A DNA stretch of 11,420 nucleotides from Thermoproteota archaeon (GTDB taxonomy: Archaea > Korarchaeota > JAOZGF01), in the NCBI GenBank assembly GCA_027491845.1, contig JAOZGF010000241.1, positions 1-11,420 on the forward strand, given 5' to 3'. Position numbers and translations under genes: made by a program. The notes beneath the pieces were generated by a model, which did no database searches, was not told the origin of the DNA, and saw only the letters and a list, made by a program, of their open reading frames with translations. Below are positions 1 to 6,127 of this stretch, in pieces; the first letter of the stretch is position 1, and each line of letters opens with the position of its first letter.

Positions 1-195
1 GGAAGGAACACTTAAAATAATGAATCCTGCGAATACACTGTCTAAAACAATCCACGAAAGACCATTTCTTACTATTTCAGGTGAAAAAGCGACCAAACCA
101 GAAAAAATACCGACTAGAAAGATTAGTGGAAAGGTTAAATGTGTTTCAGGTAATGAAAAAGCAAACTTTCTTATTTCAAAAACCCTTTTGGACAT
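1..195 (-). CDS. N-terminal part of an unidentified membrane protein (cut by window edge)
   Basis: The minus strand stays open from an ATG at 195 to the window edge, giving 65 residues that start MSKRVFEIRK. A charged N-terminus is followed by two strongly hydrophobic stretches, about residues 23-37 (FPLIFLVGIFSGLVA) and 48-63 (LSWIVLDSVFAGFIIL), so it is most likely an integral membrane protein. An in-frame TAA lies about eight codons upstream with only a CTG in between, which makes this ATG the first usable start. A GAGGG element lies about 14 bases before it, rather far for a ribosome-binding site. I do not recognise the family. The gene is divergent from mtd. The two plus-strand frames over the same bases encode polar, low-plausibility peptides, so I prefer this reading. 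Confidence 0.6.
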   Translation of the reverse strand, partial: MSKRVFEIRKFAFSLPETHLTFPLIFLVGIFSGLVAFSPEIVRNGLSWIVLDSVFAGFIILSVPS

Positions 196-330
196 ATCGT
201 GTTCATCTTCCCTCAGTTAAACCCTTAATTGGCAGAGAAACTAACGCATGGGAACGAAACAATGAAAAAAAGCAACAGCAGCGTTCTTGAAACCCAAAAA
301 CAATGGACAAATTATTATTGAAATTCGTGA

Positions 331-350
331 GATTTAAATTAAACTTAAAT
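331..350 (+). promoter_or_regulatory. Candidate TATA region for mtd-fwdD
   Basis: The run GATTTAAATTAAACTTAAAT contains a TTTAAATT core. Transcription would be expected roughly 25 bases downstream, near 362, leaving a leader of about 60 bases before the mtd ATG. This is a motif-level inference only; AT boxes are common at this base composition. Confidence 0.35.
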
Positions 351-410
351 GGTTAAAGTAAGTGTCTTGGAAAAAGCTTGCTTCTCCGTAAATTATGTTG
401 TTGATTCGAA

Positions 411-416
411 AGGTGA
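411..416 (+). promoter_or_regulatory. Ribosome-binding site deciding the mtd start
   Basis: AGGTGA lies five bases before the ATG at 422. It favours that start over an in-frame ATG at 395, which has no comparable element before it and would add nine residues not expected in the family. Confidence 0.75.
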
Positions 417-421
417 AAGGG

Positions 422-1252
422 ATGGTTAAGCTAGGATTCGTGAAACTCGGCGCAATCGCCTCAGGCAGTCTATGTGAACTTTTGTTTGATGAAAGAGCTG
501 AAAGACAAAATTTCGAAACATTAACTGTTGCTTCAGGAGCTAAAATAACCCCTGAAAAAGCAGAAGAAGCAGCAAAAAAGATCCTTGACTACAAACCTGA
601 CCTAGTAATACTTACTTCTCCGAATGCGGCCTTAAAAGGACCCAAAAAAGCGATTGAAATAATTCATGATGGCAAAATACCCCTCATAGTAATATCTGAT
701 TCCCCTGCAAAGAAAGCAAAAGAAGAACTTGAAGAAAAGGGAATTGGATACATAATTGTAGAGGCAGACTCCATGATAGGTGCGAGAAGAGAGTTCCTAG
801 ACCCGACCGAGATGGCGCTGTTTAACGCTGACCTCATAAGGATCCTAGCAATAACTGGGGTATTTAACCTGATAGTTGAAGAAGTAGAGAAATCAATTAG
901 TTCGCTTTCCTCAGGAGAGGTTTATCTGCCTAGGGTTACAGTGACGACACGTAAGGCTCTTGACAAGTCAGGTTTCACAAATCCTTATGCTCAAGCAAAA
1001 GCATATGCTTCTTATGAAATGGCAAAGAAAGTTGCGGACATAACCGTGAAAGCTTGCTTTGTAGAAAAGGACTGGAAAAAATACACTTTAATGGTTGCTT
1101 CAGCTCATGAGTTGATGAGAGAAGCGGCAAAACTAGCAGATGAAGCAAGGGAAATAGAGAAAGGTAATGACACTGTTTTAAGAAAACCTCACTTTGACGA
1201 CGGGTCCCTTATGGCTAAAACAAAGTTAATAGAGAAACCTGAAAAAATATAG
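422..1252 (+). CDS. mtd: F420-dependent methylenetetrahydromethanopterin dehydrogenase
   Basis: Mtd reversibly reduces methenyl-H4MPT to methylene-H4MPT with reduced coenzyme F420, in the cytoplasm, as a middle step of the methyl branch. The 276-residue product matches the family length. It carries the family hallmark at about residues 115-149, including MIGARREFLDPTEMALFNAD, and a typical N-terminus (MVKLGFVKLGAIASG). The C-terminal half shows further family-like stretches such as RVTVTTRKALDKSGFTNPYA at 171-190. I chose the ATG at 422 because AGGTGA precedes it by five bases; an in-frame ATG at 395 is the alternative. The gene ends six bases before fwdD, so the two are very probably cotranscribed. 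This pairs an F420 enzyme with a formylmethanofuran dehydrogenase subunit. Confidence 0.96.
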   Translation: MVKLGFVKLGAIASGSLCELLFDERAERQNFETLTVASGAKITPEKAEEAAKKILDYKPDLVILTSPNAALKGPKKAIEIIHDGKIPLIVISDSPAKKAKEELEEKGIGYIIVEADSMIGARREFLDPTEMALFNADLIRILAITGVFNLIVEEVEKSISSLSSGEVYLPRVTVTTRKALDKSGFTNPYAQAKAYASYEMAKKVADITVKACFVEKDWKKYTLMVASAHELMREAAKLADEAREIEKGNDTVLRKPHFDDGSLMAKTKLIEKPEKI

Positions 1253-1258
1253 GGTTAA

Positions 1259-1651
1259 GTGATCAAAATGAAGTTTAAGTTAATAACTGGCAGAACAATT
1301 AAGCAGGGTGAAGGGAAGGATAAAGGGAAGTTCTCGGATGAGTATACGAACGAAGTGTCTTCATGTGACATGGATAGGGAGGACATGGAACAACTTAAGA
1401 TAAAGGAAGGAGACCTTGTAAGAATAAAAAGCGAATTTGGAACTGTCGTGTTAAAAGCGAGGGAAAGCAAGCAAGGTCCACATAAAGGAATGGTTTTCGT
1501 TCCTTATGGCCCATATTGCAATATGTTGCTTCCTAGCGAGACAAATGACTCAGGGATGCCATCATTGAAAGGAATAGAAGTAGAAGTCGAGGCAGCACCA
1601 GGAGAAAAACTGAAATCAATCAAAGAGGTACTGGAAGCTTTAACGGAATGA
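1259..1651 (+). CDS. fwdD: Formylmethanofuran dehydrogenase subunit D (molybdopterin dinucleotide-binding)
   Basis: The 130-residue product is a small double-psi barrel protein of the molybdopterin dinucleotide-binding family. In Fwd/Fmd complexes, subunit D completes the pterin-binding part of catalytic subunit B. Visible hallmarks are LITGRTIKQG near residues 8-17, IKEGDLVRI at 48-56, and GMVFVPYGPYCNMLLPSETN at 77-96 followed by GMPSLKGIEVEVEAAPGE. The GTG at 1259 is listed as the start. An ATG at 1268 would remove three residues and is equally possible, since GTGATC at 1259-1264 could itself act as its ribosome-binding element. The gene lies six bases after mtd and ends five bases before the convergent nucleotidyltransferase gene. 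It is the canonical copy of the two fwdD genes here. Confidence 0.92.
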   Translation: MIKMKFKLITGRTIKQGEGKDKGKFSDEYTNEVSSCDMDREDMEQLKIKEGDLVRIKSEFGTVVLKARESKQGPHKGMVFVPYGPYCNMLLPSETNDSGMPSLKGIEVEVEAAPGEKLKSIKEVLEALTE

Positions 1652-1656
1652 TTCTG

Positions 1657-2742
1657 TTAATCGAAGAATAACAGTAAATCTTTCCCTGCGGCTTCTCTGG
1701 AGCCTATTACAATCCTATGATAAATTGAATGCCCTTTTTTAACCTCTTCAAGTTTACCTTTCACATAAACTTTATCCCCGACGTTGAACAATCCACTGTA
1801 GAGGCCTTGATAAGAAACTATTTCTTTCAAACTCCTTTTTAAGCTAGACTCGTTAACCCTTACTTCCTTAGAGTTAACTGAGGTTAAAGAAACCGTGTAA
1901 ACAGCAGGTAAAAAGAAAGATTCTTTATTTCGCTTTACTTCACATACAGCTTCTATGAAACCTAAGGGTGTAACTCTTTCAAGGCCTTCAGGAATTTCCG
2001 AGTAAGACCTAACCCCGTGCCAAGAAAAGAAAGTACCATTAAAGTAGCCTCTGTCAACTTTCCTTGAGTAAAACACCTCAATCTGCTGATATGGGACACC
2101 ATACTTCTTGGAATTCTCTTCACAGTACTTTCTTAACTCAGGGCCCTCTAAAGGAAGCAATTTTTTTTCTTTAAAAAGTTTTTTCATTGTCTTTCTAATT
2201 TTAAAACTGTTCCTTGCACCATAAATGACAAGGTCTATGTCAGAGTGTTCTCCTTGGATGCCAAGTAAAATTGAACCAGTTACTCCAAAGTTTTCGAAAG
2301 GTATGCTTGAATGAGAAACAAGTAACTCAATTAACTCAATTAATTTTTTCTCCAGAACTTTCTTTTCCTTTGACACCTTTATCTTCCTAATTTTTTCGCT
2401 CGGGACGTAATGATAGGCAATTCTATTTATCGGGACAGCAGACATTCTTCCTCCAATACACTCAAGATAGTCCACATAAAATGGATATCTTTCCTCTAGA
2501 AATTTTATGGTACTTTCAATGTCCTCCATTGTATACTGTTTCAATATTCTTTCATAGGTGAATTTTTCATCTCTCCACAAGCCTTCGCCGGGGACATACT
2601 TCAGATATGCAATTACCCTGTCTGATGGATGACTATACCCTACAACGCAAAATAACAGGCCTTCTTTTGTTTTCAGATAATCTTTGTCCCTATATATTCG
2701 TTGCGTCAGTGATTTTTTCCTTAATTCAACTTTCTTCTCCAA
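1657..2742 (-). CDS. Predicted nucleotidyltransferase, tandem copy 2 (COG1665-like)
   Basis: This 361-residue protein has the DNA polymerase beta-type nucleotidyltransferase signature: VTGSILLGIQGEHSDIDLVI at 154-173, with Gly156-Ser157 and the metal-binding pair Asp168/Asp170. I do not see an obvious third catalytic carboxylate; IEVFY at 221-225 sits where one might be expected. The N-terminal part carries GYSHPSDRVIAYLKYVPG at 35-52, shared with the upstream paralogue, and the C-terminus (about 309-348) resembles a small beta domain. I believe this is the archaeal family COG1665, whose substrate I do not know. The TTG start at 2742 lies 14 bases after the paralogue's stop and has a weak GTGGT element before it. 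The gene is the last in a likely mptD operon. Confidence 0.8.
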   Translation of the reverse strand: MEKKVELRKKSLTQRIYRDKDYLKTKEGLLFCVVGYSHPSDRVIAYLKYVPGEGLWRDEKFTYERILKQYTMEDIESTIKFLEERYPFYVDYLECIGGRMSAVPINRIAYHYVPSEKIRKIKVSKEKKVLEKKLIELIELLVSHSSIPFENFGVTGSILLGIQGEHSDIDLVIYGARNSFKIRKTMKKLFKEKKLLPLEGPELRKYCEENSKKYGVPYQQIEVFYSRKVDRGYFNGTFFSWHGVRSYSEIPEGLERVTPLGFIEAVCEVKRNKESFFLPAVYTVSLTSVNSKEVRVNESSLKRSLKEIVSYQGLYSGLFNVGDKVYVKGKLEEVKKGHSIYHRIVIGSREAAGKDLLLFFD

Positions 2743-2756
2743 TGTAAACCACTTTT

Positions 2757-3794
2757 TTAGCTGGTTAAAACCAGATAATGATTGTTTCTTTCCAATAACA
2801 ATCTAAAGTTCTCCCTACCTTTTTCCTTAACTTTTTCAATCCATCCGCATGCTAAGATTCTTTCTCCTTCGACAGCTAATCCGCAATATCTTCCTCTAAA
2901 AGAAACTATTTCAGAAGGAACAAAGTAAACTTTTTTTTCAGCGGCGTCTTTTAGGGAAAGAACGTTGGTTTCCTCAAGCTCATATACGCAGGGAGTGAAA
3001 AGAGATTTCTCCGCGTTTTTCACGGTTGCTTGAACAATGGCCTCACCTATGACCTCGTATTTTTTCTCTCCGTACTTTTCCTTTTTTCTTGACGCAATGA
3101 ACCTGATAAAATAGTGAGATCCTTTATATTTTCCTTGGAACAACTTTCTCTTTTCCACTTCAGCTATTCTCTTCAGTATTTCAGCTGGTACGGTATATTT
3201 AGATTTAACAAGCTTTGTTATTTCCCTTAAATTGTAAAAGCATATGTTTTCTGTAAATCGTGATTTTAACTCTTCATATACTTCTTTACCCTGCTTTTCA
3301 CCATATACAATTAGATCTATGTCGCTTTTTTCCCTGTACAAGTCAACTAGAATAGATCCTGAAACACCCATATCATCTAATTTTAAGCTTGAGTGATCCA
3401 TTATTTCTTTGGAAAATTCTACGCATTTTTTTTCAAGCGGGTTTAGGCTATGTTCTTTTAGAAAGAGTTGTTTGAGTTTCTTAGTGGGATAATAAATTTT
3501 TTTTATGTGGTTTATGCGGGCTCCTTGCATTTTTCGGTTAAAGACAGGATCGAAATACACGTATTCAGGGTAGTTTTTCTCTAAGTAGCTAAATCTTTCA
3601 TTTAAATCGTAAATTTTAGAGTATCTGAGCCCGTTACTTCTTCTTTTGATTTTTCCTTTTACATTAGGTACATACCTTGCAAATGCAATGATTTTGTCAG
3701 GTGGGTGGCAAAAACCTTTTACATCAAATATTATGGATTCTTTTGTTTCTAAGAAGTCTCCTTCTACAGCGTTTAAATATTTTTTTACGGACAT
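2757..3794 (-). CDS. Predicted nucleotidyltransferase, tandem copy 1 (COG1665-like)
   Basis: This 345-residue protein is a paralogue of its downstream neighbour. It has the same core, VSGSILVDLYREKSDIDLIV at 144-163, with Gly146-Ser147 and Asp158/Asp160. It also shares the N-terminal block GFCHPPDKIIAFARYVPN at 27-44 and the C-terminal block GRYCGLAVEG...GWIEKVKEKG at 301-326. Conservation is high around the motif and much weaker elsewhere, so the duplication looks old. A nucleotidyl-transfer role is inferred from the motif; the acceptor is unknown. The ATG at 3794 lies 18 bases after the mptD stop, so the two are probably cotranscribed. Its ribosome-binding site is weak, which suits translation coupled to the gene upstream. 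Confidence 0.8.
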   Translation of the reverse strand: MSVKKYLNAVEGDFLETKESIIFDVKGFCHPPDKIIAFARYVPNVKGKIKRRSNGLRYSKIYDLNERFSYLEKNYPEYVYFDPVFNRKMQGARINHIKKIYYPTKKLKQLFLKEHSLNPLEKKCVEFSKEIMDHSSLKLDDMGVSGSILVDLYREKSDIDLIVYGEKQGKEVYEELKSRFTENICFYNLREITKLVKSKYTVPAEILKRIAEVEKRKLFQGKYKGSHYFIRFIASRKKEKYGEKKYEVIGEAIVQATVKNAEKSLFTPCVYELEETNVLSLKDAAEKKVYFVPSEIVSFRGRYCGLAVEGERILACGWIEKVKEKGRENFRLLLERNNHYLVLTS

Positions 3795-3812
3795 GGTTTC
3801 TTACTTATTTTT

Positions 3813-4208
3813 TTACTCAGTTTCCTCAATGTTTTCAATATACATGAGAGGGAAGCTTAGTTCAGGAATAAAGTTCATTTTTGAAGTTACCTTGGTTTTT
3901 CCATACTTAACTTCAACTTTAGCTTCAATGTTGCCAGGTTTGATAACCGTGTAACTGTAAGGATGGGTTTTCTCCCTTATTTTTTCTGTTTTTATTTTTA
4001 CCTTAACGTTTTCCCTGAAGGGTTGGACCTTGACAGTGTCTTCAATTGTTTTCTCTAGGTTTGAGATGAATTTTTTGTCTTTGATTAAAGGGATCCCTAT
4101 GAATTGATGAAATATATAACCTAGAGCTATCCCGCTTTCAAATATAGCTCTTTCTCTTTCACTTATTGATGGATCAAAATATTTCTTTGCTGGATCAAAC
4201 ATCTCCAT
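3813..4208 (-). CDS. mptD: Archaeal dihydroneopterin aldolase (methanopterin biosynthesis)
   Basis: MptD cleaves 7,8-dihydroneopterin to 6-hydroxymethyl-7,8-dihydropterin and glycolaldehyde, on the route to tetrahydromethanopterin. The 131-residue product shows the features I recall for the MJ1585 family: AKKYF at 7-11, RERAIFESGIALGYIFHQFIG at 18-38, LEKTIEDTVKVQPF at 51-64, and a C-terminal FPLMYIENI at 119-127. Glu24, His34 and Gln62 are candidate active-site residues by position, stated from memory of the family. The ATG at 4208 has GAGG five bases upstream; a second in-frame ATG at 4202 is possible but has poorer spacing. It is the first gene of a three-gene minus-strand set with the two nucleotidyltransferases and supplies the carrier used by Mtd. 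Confidence 0.88.
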   Translation of the reverse strand: MEMFDPAKKYFDPSISERERAIFESGIALGYIFHQFIGIPLIKDKKFISNLEKTIEDTVKVQPFRENVKVKIKTEKIREKTHPYSYTVIKPGNIEAKVEVKYGKTKVTSKMNFIPELSFPLMYIENIEETE

Positions 4209-4298
4209 TTTTTCCTCGTGAAAGTTATTTTGTTCAATTAGTGGTTAAGTTAGGAAGGGATGAAAATTTAAGGGAAAAGTTAAGAGGCTTTCTTGAAT
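4209..4298 (-). promoter_or_regulatory. Spacer between fwdB and mptD with candidate mptD promoter
   Basis: In this 90-base gap the minus strand reads CCCTTAAATTTTCA (4274 to 4261). This could be a TATA box giving a start near 4242 and a leader of about 35 bases before the mptD ATG. The GAGG ribosome-binding site is at 4217-4214. No clear terminator is visible after fwdB, so read-through from fwdB into mptD is also possible. Confidence 0.3.
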
Positions 4299-5567
4299 TT
4301 ACTTAAGGTTTTCTATGATTTTAATTAGTACTTCTTCATCAGAATATATGTTCTCAGGTGGGTCAACTATTTTGGTTAATTCAACCTTTTTTCCATCCAT
4401 TCTATAGGCTGCCCCCCCTGCCTCTATACCTGTAAAGGCAACTGGAATCGTTATGTTTGATTTGCTTGCTGTTAAGCTCGGTGAATGGTCTAAAACTATG
4501 AGCCTTAACTTGCTAATTTTCTGAGCTACTTTACGTGGTAGTGAAGAGAGAGGGTCTGACCCTACCACTAACATTGTGTCAAATTTACCTTTTAATAATT
4601 GACTAATGAAATTTACGTTCTCACTGTGTCTAGGTGAGTTATTTGAGAAATCCACTGCATAGGGGAAACCCGTTTTCATGAGCGTAACTTTGTAGGCTCC
4701 AACCATGTTATAATGGCCTGACATGGGTAATGCAATGCACTTAATTTGTTGGTTGTTTAGCTCTTTAACGAGTTGAAATAATTTTTTTAGTTTTTGGGCT
4801 GGGTTGTTTGTGCCTATGACGCCCAATCCATAGAAAATAGATACATAGTTTGAATTCTTCAAGTCATTTATGAAGCCAATGAAATCTTTAAGCGGAACCC
4901 CTGCAATGTTTCCTTTAGAAAGAGATTTTCCTTTGAGTTCAGACATAATTGCTTCTATTAACTCCACGTCTCTGCCGTATTCTATCACTAACTTGTGTTT
5001 TGAAATTCTCATTGTTTTTGTTTGTCTAACATCGACTGAAGTGAGGACTCTGCTTTCTATTCCTTCTGGAACGTTTTTGCCTCTAGGGAACACCGTGAAT
5101 TTGCTTGCATGCCTGTGATGTGACTCGGCAGGATTTGCTCCCCAGTAAATTATGTGGTCTGAAAAATCAAGAACTTCTTCTAGCGACGGATTACTCAGTT
5201 TCTCCCTTGATGCAAGGTTTAAGGAATAACCGTGGCAAAGGGAGGATGTTGTGTCGAAAAATCCTCTTAAATTCTCTGCCAGTTCCACGCCTTTCTCGAT
5301 TGCCTCATTTGAAGAGTTTGTGAAGCCATAGATTAAGGTTTTCCTTGAGTTAAGAAGAACATCAGCGGCATTTTCGATTGCTTCTTCCATTGAAATTTTT
5401 CTTCCATTTAGGGTGGGGTGGAATAATCTTTGTTTAGAAAAAGAACTCTTTATTTTCTCTACACCCAGTAAACAAGCGTTCCAGATATTCGTTATTTTTC
5501 CATTTTCTATCTTGACATAAACATCATCGCAAAGCAAGGAACATCCTGTGCACACGGTCCTAATCAT
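4299..5567 (-). CDS. fwdB: Formylmethanofuran dehydrogenase subunit B (catalytic, tungsten/molybdenum)
   Basis: FwdB holds the bis-molybdopterin metal site that reduces CO2 to formate inside the Fwd complex; FwdA then makes formylmethanofuran. The 422-residue product has an N-terminal [4Fe-4S] motif with Cys6, Cys9, Cys13 and Cys32 (CTGCSLLCDD...NACLLG). It also has the metal-ligand motif SSLCHGYSL with Cys111, a cysteine rather than selenocysteine. Later hallmarks include WGANPAESHHRHASK and LVVGSDPLSSLPRKVAQK. I chose the ATG at 5567 because GAGGTG lies six bases upstream (5579-5574). A longer frame up to 5630 would overlap the upstream gene and add residues outside the family. The start is 20 bases after the FwdG-like gene's stop, so the two form one unit. 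FwdA and FwdC are not in the window. Confidence 0.95.
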   Translation of the reverse strand: MIRTVCTGCSLLCDDVYVKIENGKITNIWNACLLGVEKIKSSFSKQRLFHPTLNGRKISMEEAIENAADVLLNSRKTLIYGFTNSSNEAIEKGVELAENLRGFFDTTSSLCHGYSLNLASREKLSNPSLEEVLDFSDHIIYWGANPAESHHRHASKFTVFPRGKNVPEGIESRVLTSVDVRQTKTMRISKHKLVIEYGRDVELIEAIMSELKGKSLSKGNIAGVPLKDFIGFINDLKNSNYVSIFYGLGVIGTNNPAQKLKKLFQLVKELNNQQIKCIALPMSGHYNMVGAYKVTLMKTGFPYAVDFSNNSPRHSENVNFISQLLKGKFDTMLVVGSDPLSSLPRKVAQKISKLRLIVLDHSPSLTASKSNITIPVAFTGIEAGGAAYRMDGKKVELTKIVDPPENIYSDEEVLIKIIENLK

Positions 5568-5573
5568 TACATG

Positions 5574-5579
5574 CACCTC
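5574..5579 (-). promoter_or_regulatory. Ribosome-binding site deciding the fwdB start
   Basis: The minus strand reads GAGGTG here, six bases before the ATG at 5567 and inside the 20-base gap after the upstream stop. This is a near-perfect archaeal ribosome-binding element and fixes the fwdB start. Confidence 0.8.
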
Positions 5580-5587
5580 ATTAGGTG

Positions 5588-6043
5588 TTAAAAGATCTCT
5601 ATAGCTCTTGTGTAACAGTATTCCTCGCAAACTCGACAGTTTATCCTGTCAGGTGGAAATCTTCTGCATCTTTGCAAGTTAATTATTTTTGACACCCCGT
5701 TTTCCACTCTAAAAACTACTTCATCTCCCTTTGGGCCTGTCCCCCTTGCAACTTCTTTTTCAGCAGCTACGTTAGCTGGACAAACTATAACGCAATTACC
5801 GCATCCTGTACATTTTTCCTCATCCAACCTTAAACCTGTTTCAAATGCTTCCGTCAGGGGCTTAAGGATCTCTTTAAGTTTTTCGTAATTCTCTTTATAT
5901 TCTTCCTTGGTTAGAAGGGGGCAGTCTTCCAGTTTCGCCTCCCCCAAGGTCAATTTCACAGCGAAACTCATACATGTCTCTCCACACTCTTTACAGTTTG
6001 TTTGAGGGAGCAATTTATAGATCTCCAGCGGGGTTACTTTCAA
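5588..6043 (-). CDS. FwdG-like iron-sulfur protein with N-terminal Fe-S (PF04060-type) domain
   Basis: The 151-residue protein has twelve cysteines in a pattern that fits three [4Fe-4S] clusters. The N-terminal module, Cys17, Cys20, Cys24 and Cys41 (NCKECGETCMSFA...EDCP), resembles the Fe-S domain of the CO dehydrogenase/acetyl-CoA synthase corrinoid subunit and RnfB. A two-cluster ferredoxin follows: Cys78, Cys81, Cys84, Cys88-Pro, then Cys126, Cys136, Cys139, Cys143. The last part (RCRRFPPDRINCRVCEEYC) departs from the usual CxxCxxCxxxC spacing. Directly upstream of fwdB, it most likely carries electrons to the FwdB site, as FwdG does. Classical FwdG is only about 80 residues, so the N-terminal domain is extra. 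The TTG start at 6043 is supported by GGTGG at 6054-6050, six bases away. Confidence 0.78.
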   Translation of the reverse strand: MKVTPLEIYKLLPQTNCKECGETCMSFAVKLTLGEAKLEDCPLLTKEEYKENYEKLKEILKPLTEAFETGLRLDEEKCTGCGNCVIVCPANVAAEKEVARGTGPKGDEVVFRVENGVSKIINLQRCRRFPPDRINCRVCEEYCYTRAIEIF

Positions 6044-6080
6044 CTTTTTCCACCAATTAATTGAAATGTTCAGTTACTTC

Positions 6081-6096
6081 TTTAAATATTATAACC
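6081..6096. promoter_or_regulatory. Shared AT box between divergent fwdG-like and hdrA genes
   Basis: The sequence TTTAAATATTATAACC reads as a TATA-like element in both directions (TTATAATATTTAAA on the minus strand). It sits in the middle of the 84-base divergent spacer. Starts about 25 bases away on either side, near 6108 (plus) and 6058 (minus), would leave short leaders of about 15-20 bases that each include the ribosome-binding site. Whether one or two TATA boxes are used cannot be read from sequence. Confidence 0.5.
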
Positions 6097-6115
6097 CACT
6101 TATATTAACAGGGAC

Positions 6116-6120
6116 AGGTG
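6116..6120 (+). promoter_or_regulatory. Ribosome-binding site deciding the hdrA TTG start
   Basis: AGGTG lies seven bases before the TTG at 6128. No ATG or GTG is in frame nearby, and the family motif FICNCG begins at residue 8, so this TTG is the likely start. Confidence 0.7.
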
Positions 6121-6127
6121 CTGTGGT

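Larger units (their letters stand above)
196..421. other. Intergenic region between the membrane protein gene and mtd
   Basis: This 226-base AT-rich spacer separates two divergent genes. It holds the candidate mtd TATA box near 332-340 and the mtd ribosome-binding site at 411-416. I see no tRNA, no convincing small ORF and no strong hairpin. The only complementary pair noticed is AACGC at 243-247 with GCGTT at 280-284, which is too short and too far apart to call. Confidence 0.5.

Noticed and set aside
243..284. Possible hairpin AACGC/GCGTT upstream of mtd
   Set aside because: It has only five pairs and a loop of over 30 bases; it is expected by chance.
20..290. Two short plus-strand open frames upstream of mtd
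   Set aside because: They encode polar peptides without recognisable motifs and lie over a minus-strand frame with clear membrane-segment character. No convincing ribosome-binding site was noted.
395..421. Longer mtd start at the ATG at 395
   Set aside because: AGGTGA at 411-416 is placed correctly for the ATG at 422, and the resulting 276 residues match the family length.
3646..3954. Plus-strand open frame with hydrophobic stretches opposite the nucleotidyltransferase and mptD
   Set aside because: It straddles two well-supported minus-strand genes and their spacer, and its hydrophobicity comes from reading lysine-rich codons in reverse.
5568..5630. Longer fwdB start overlapping the FwdG-like gene
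   Set aside because: The extra 21 residues do not fit the family N-terminus, and GAGGTG directly precedes the ATG at 5567.
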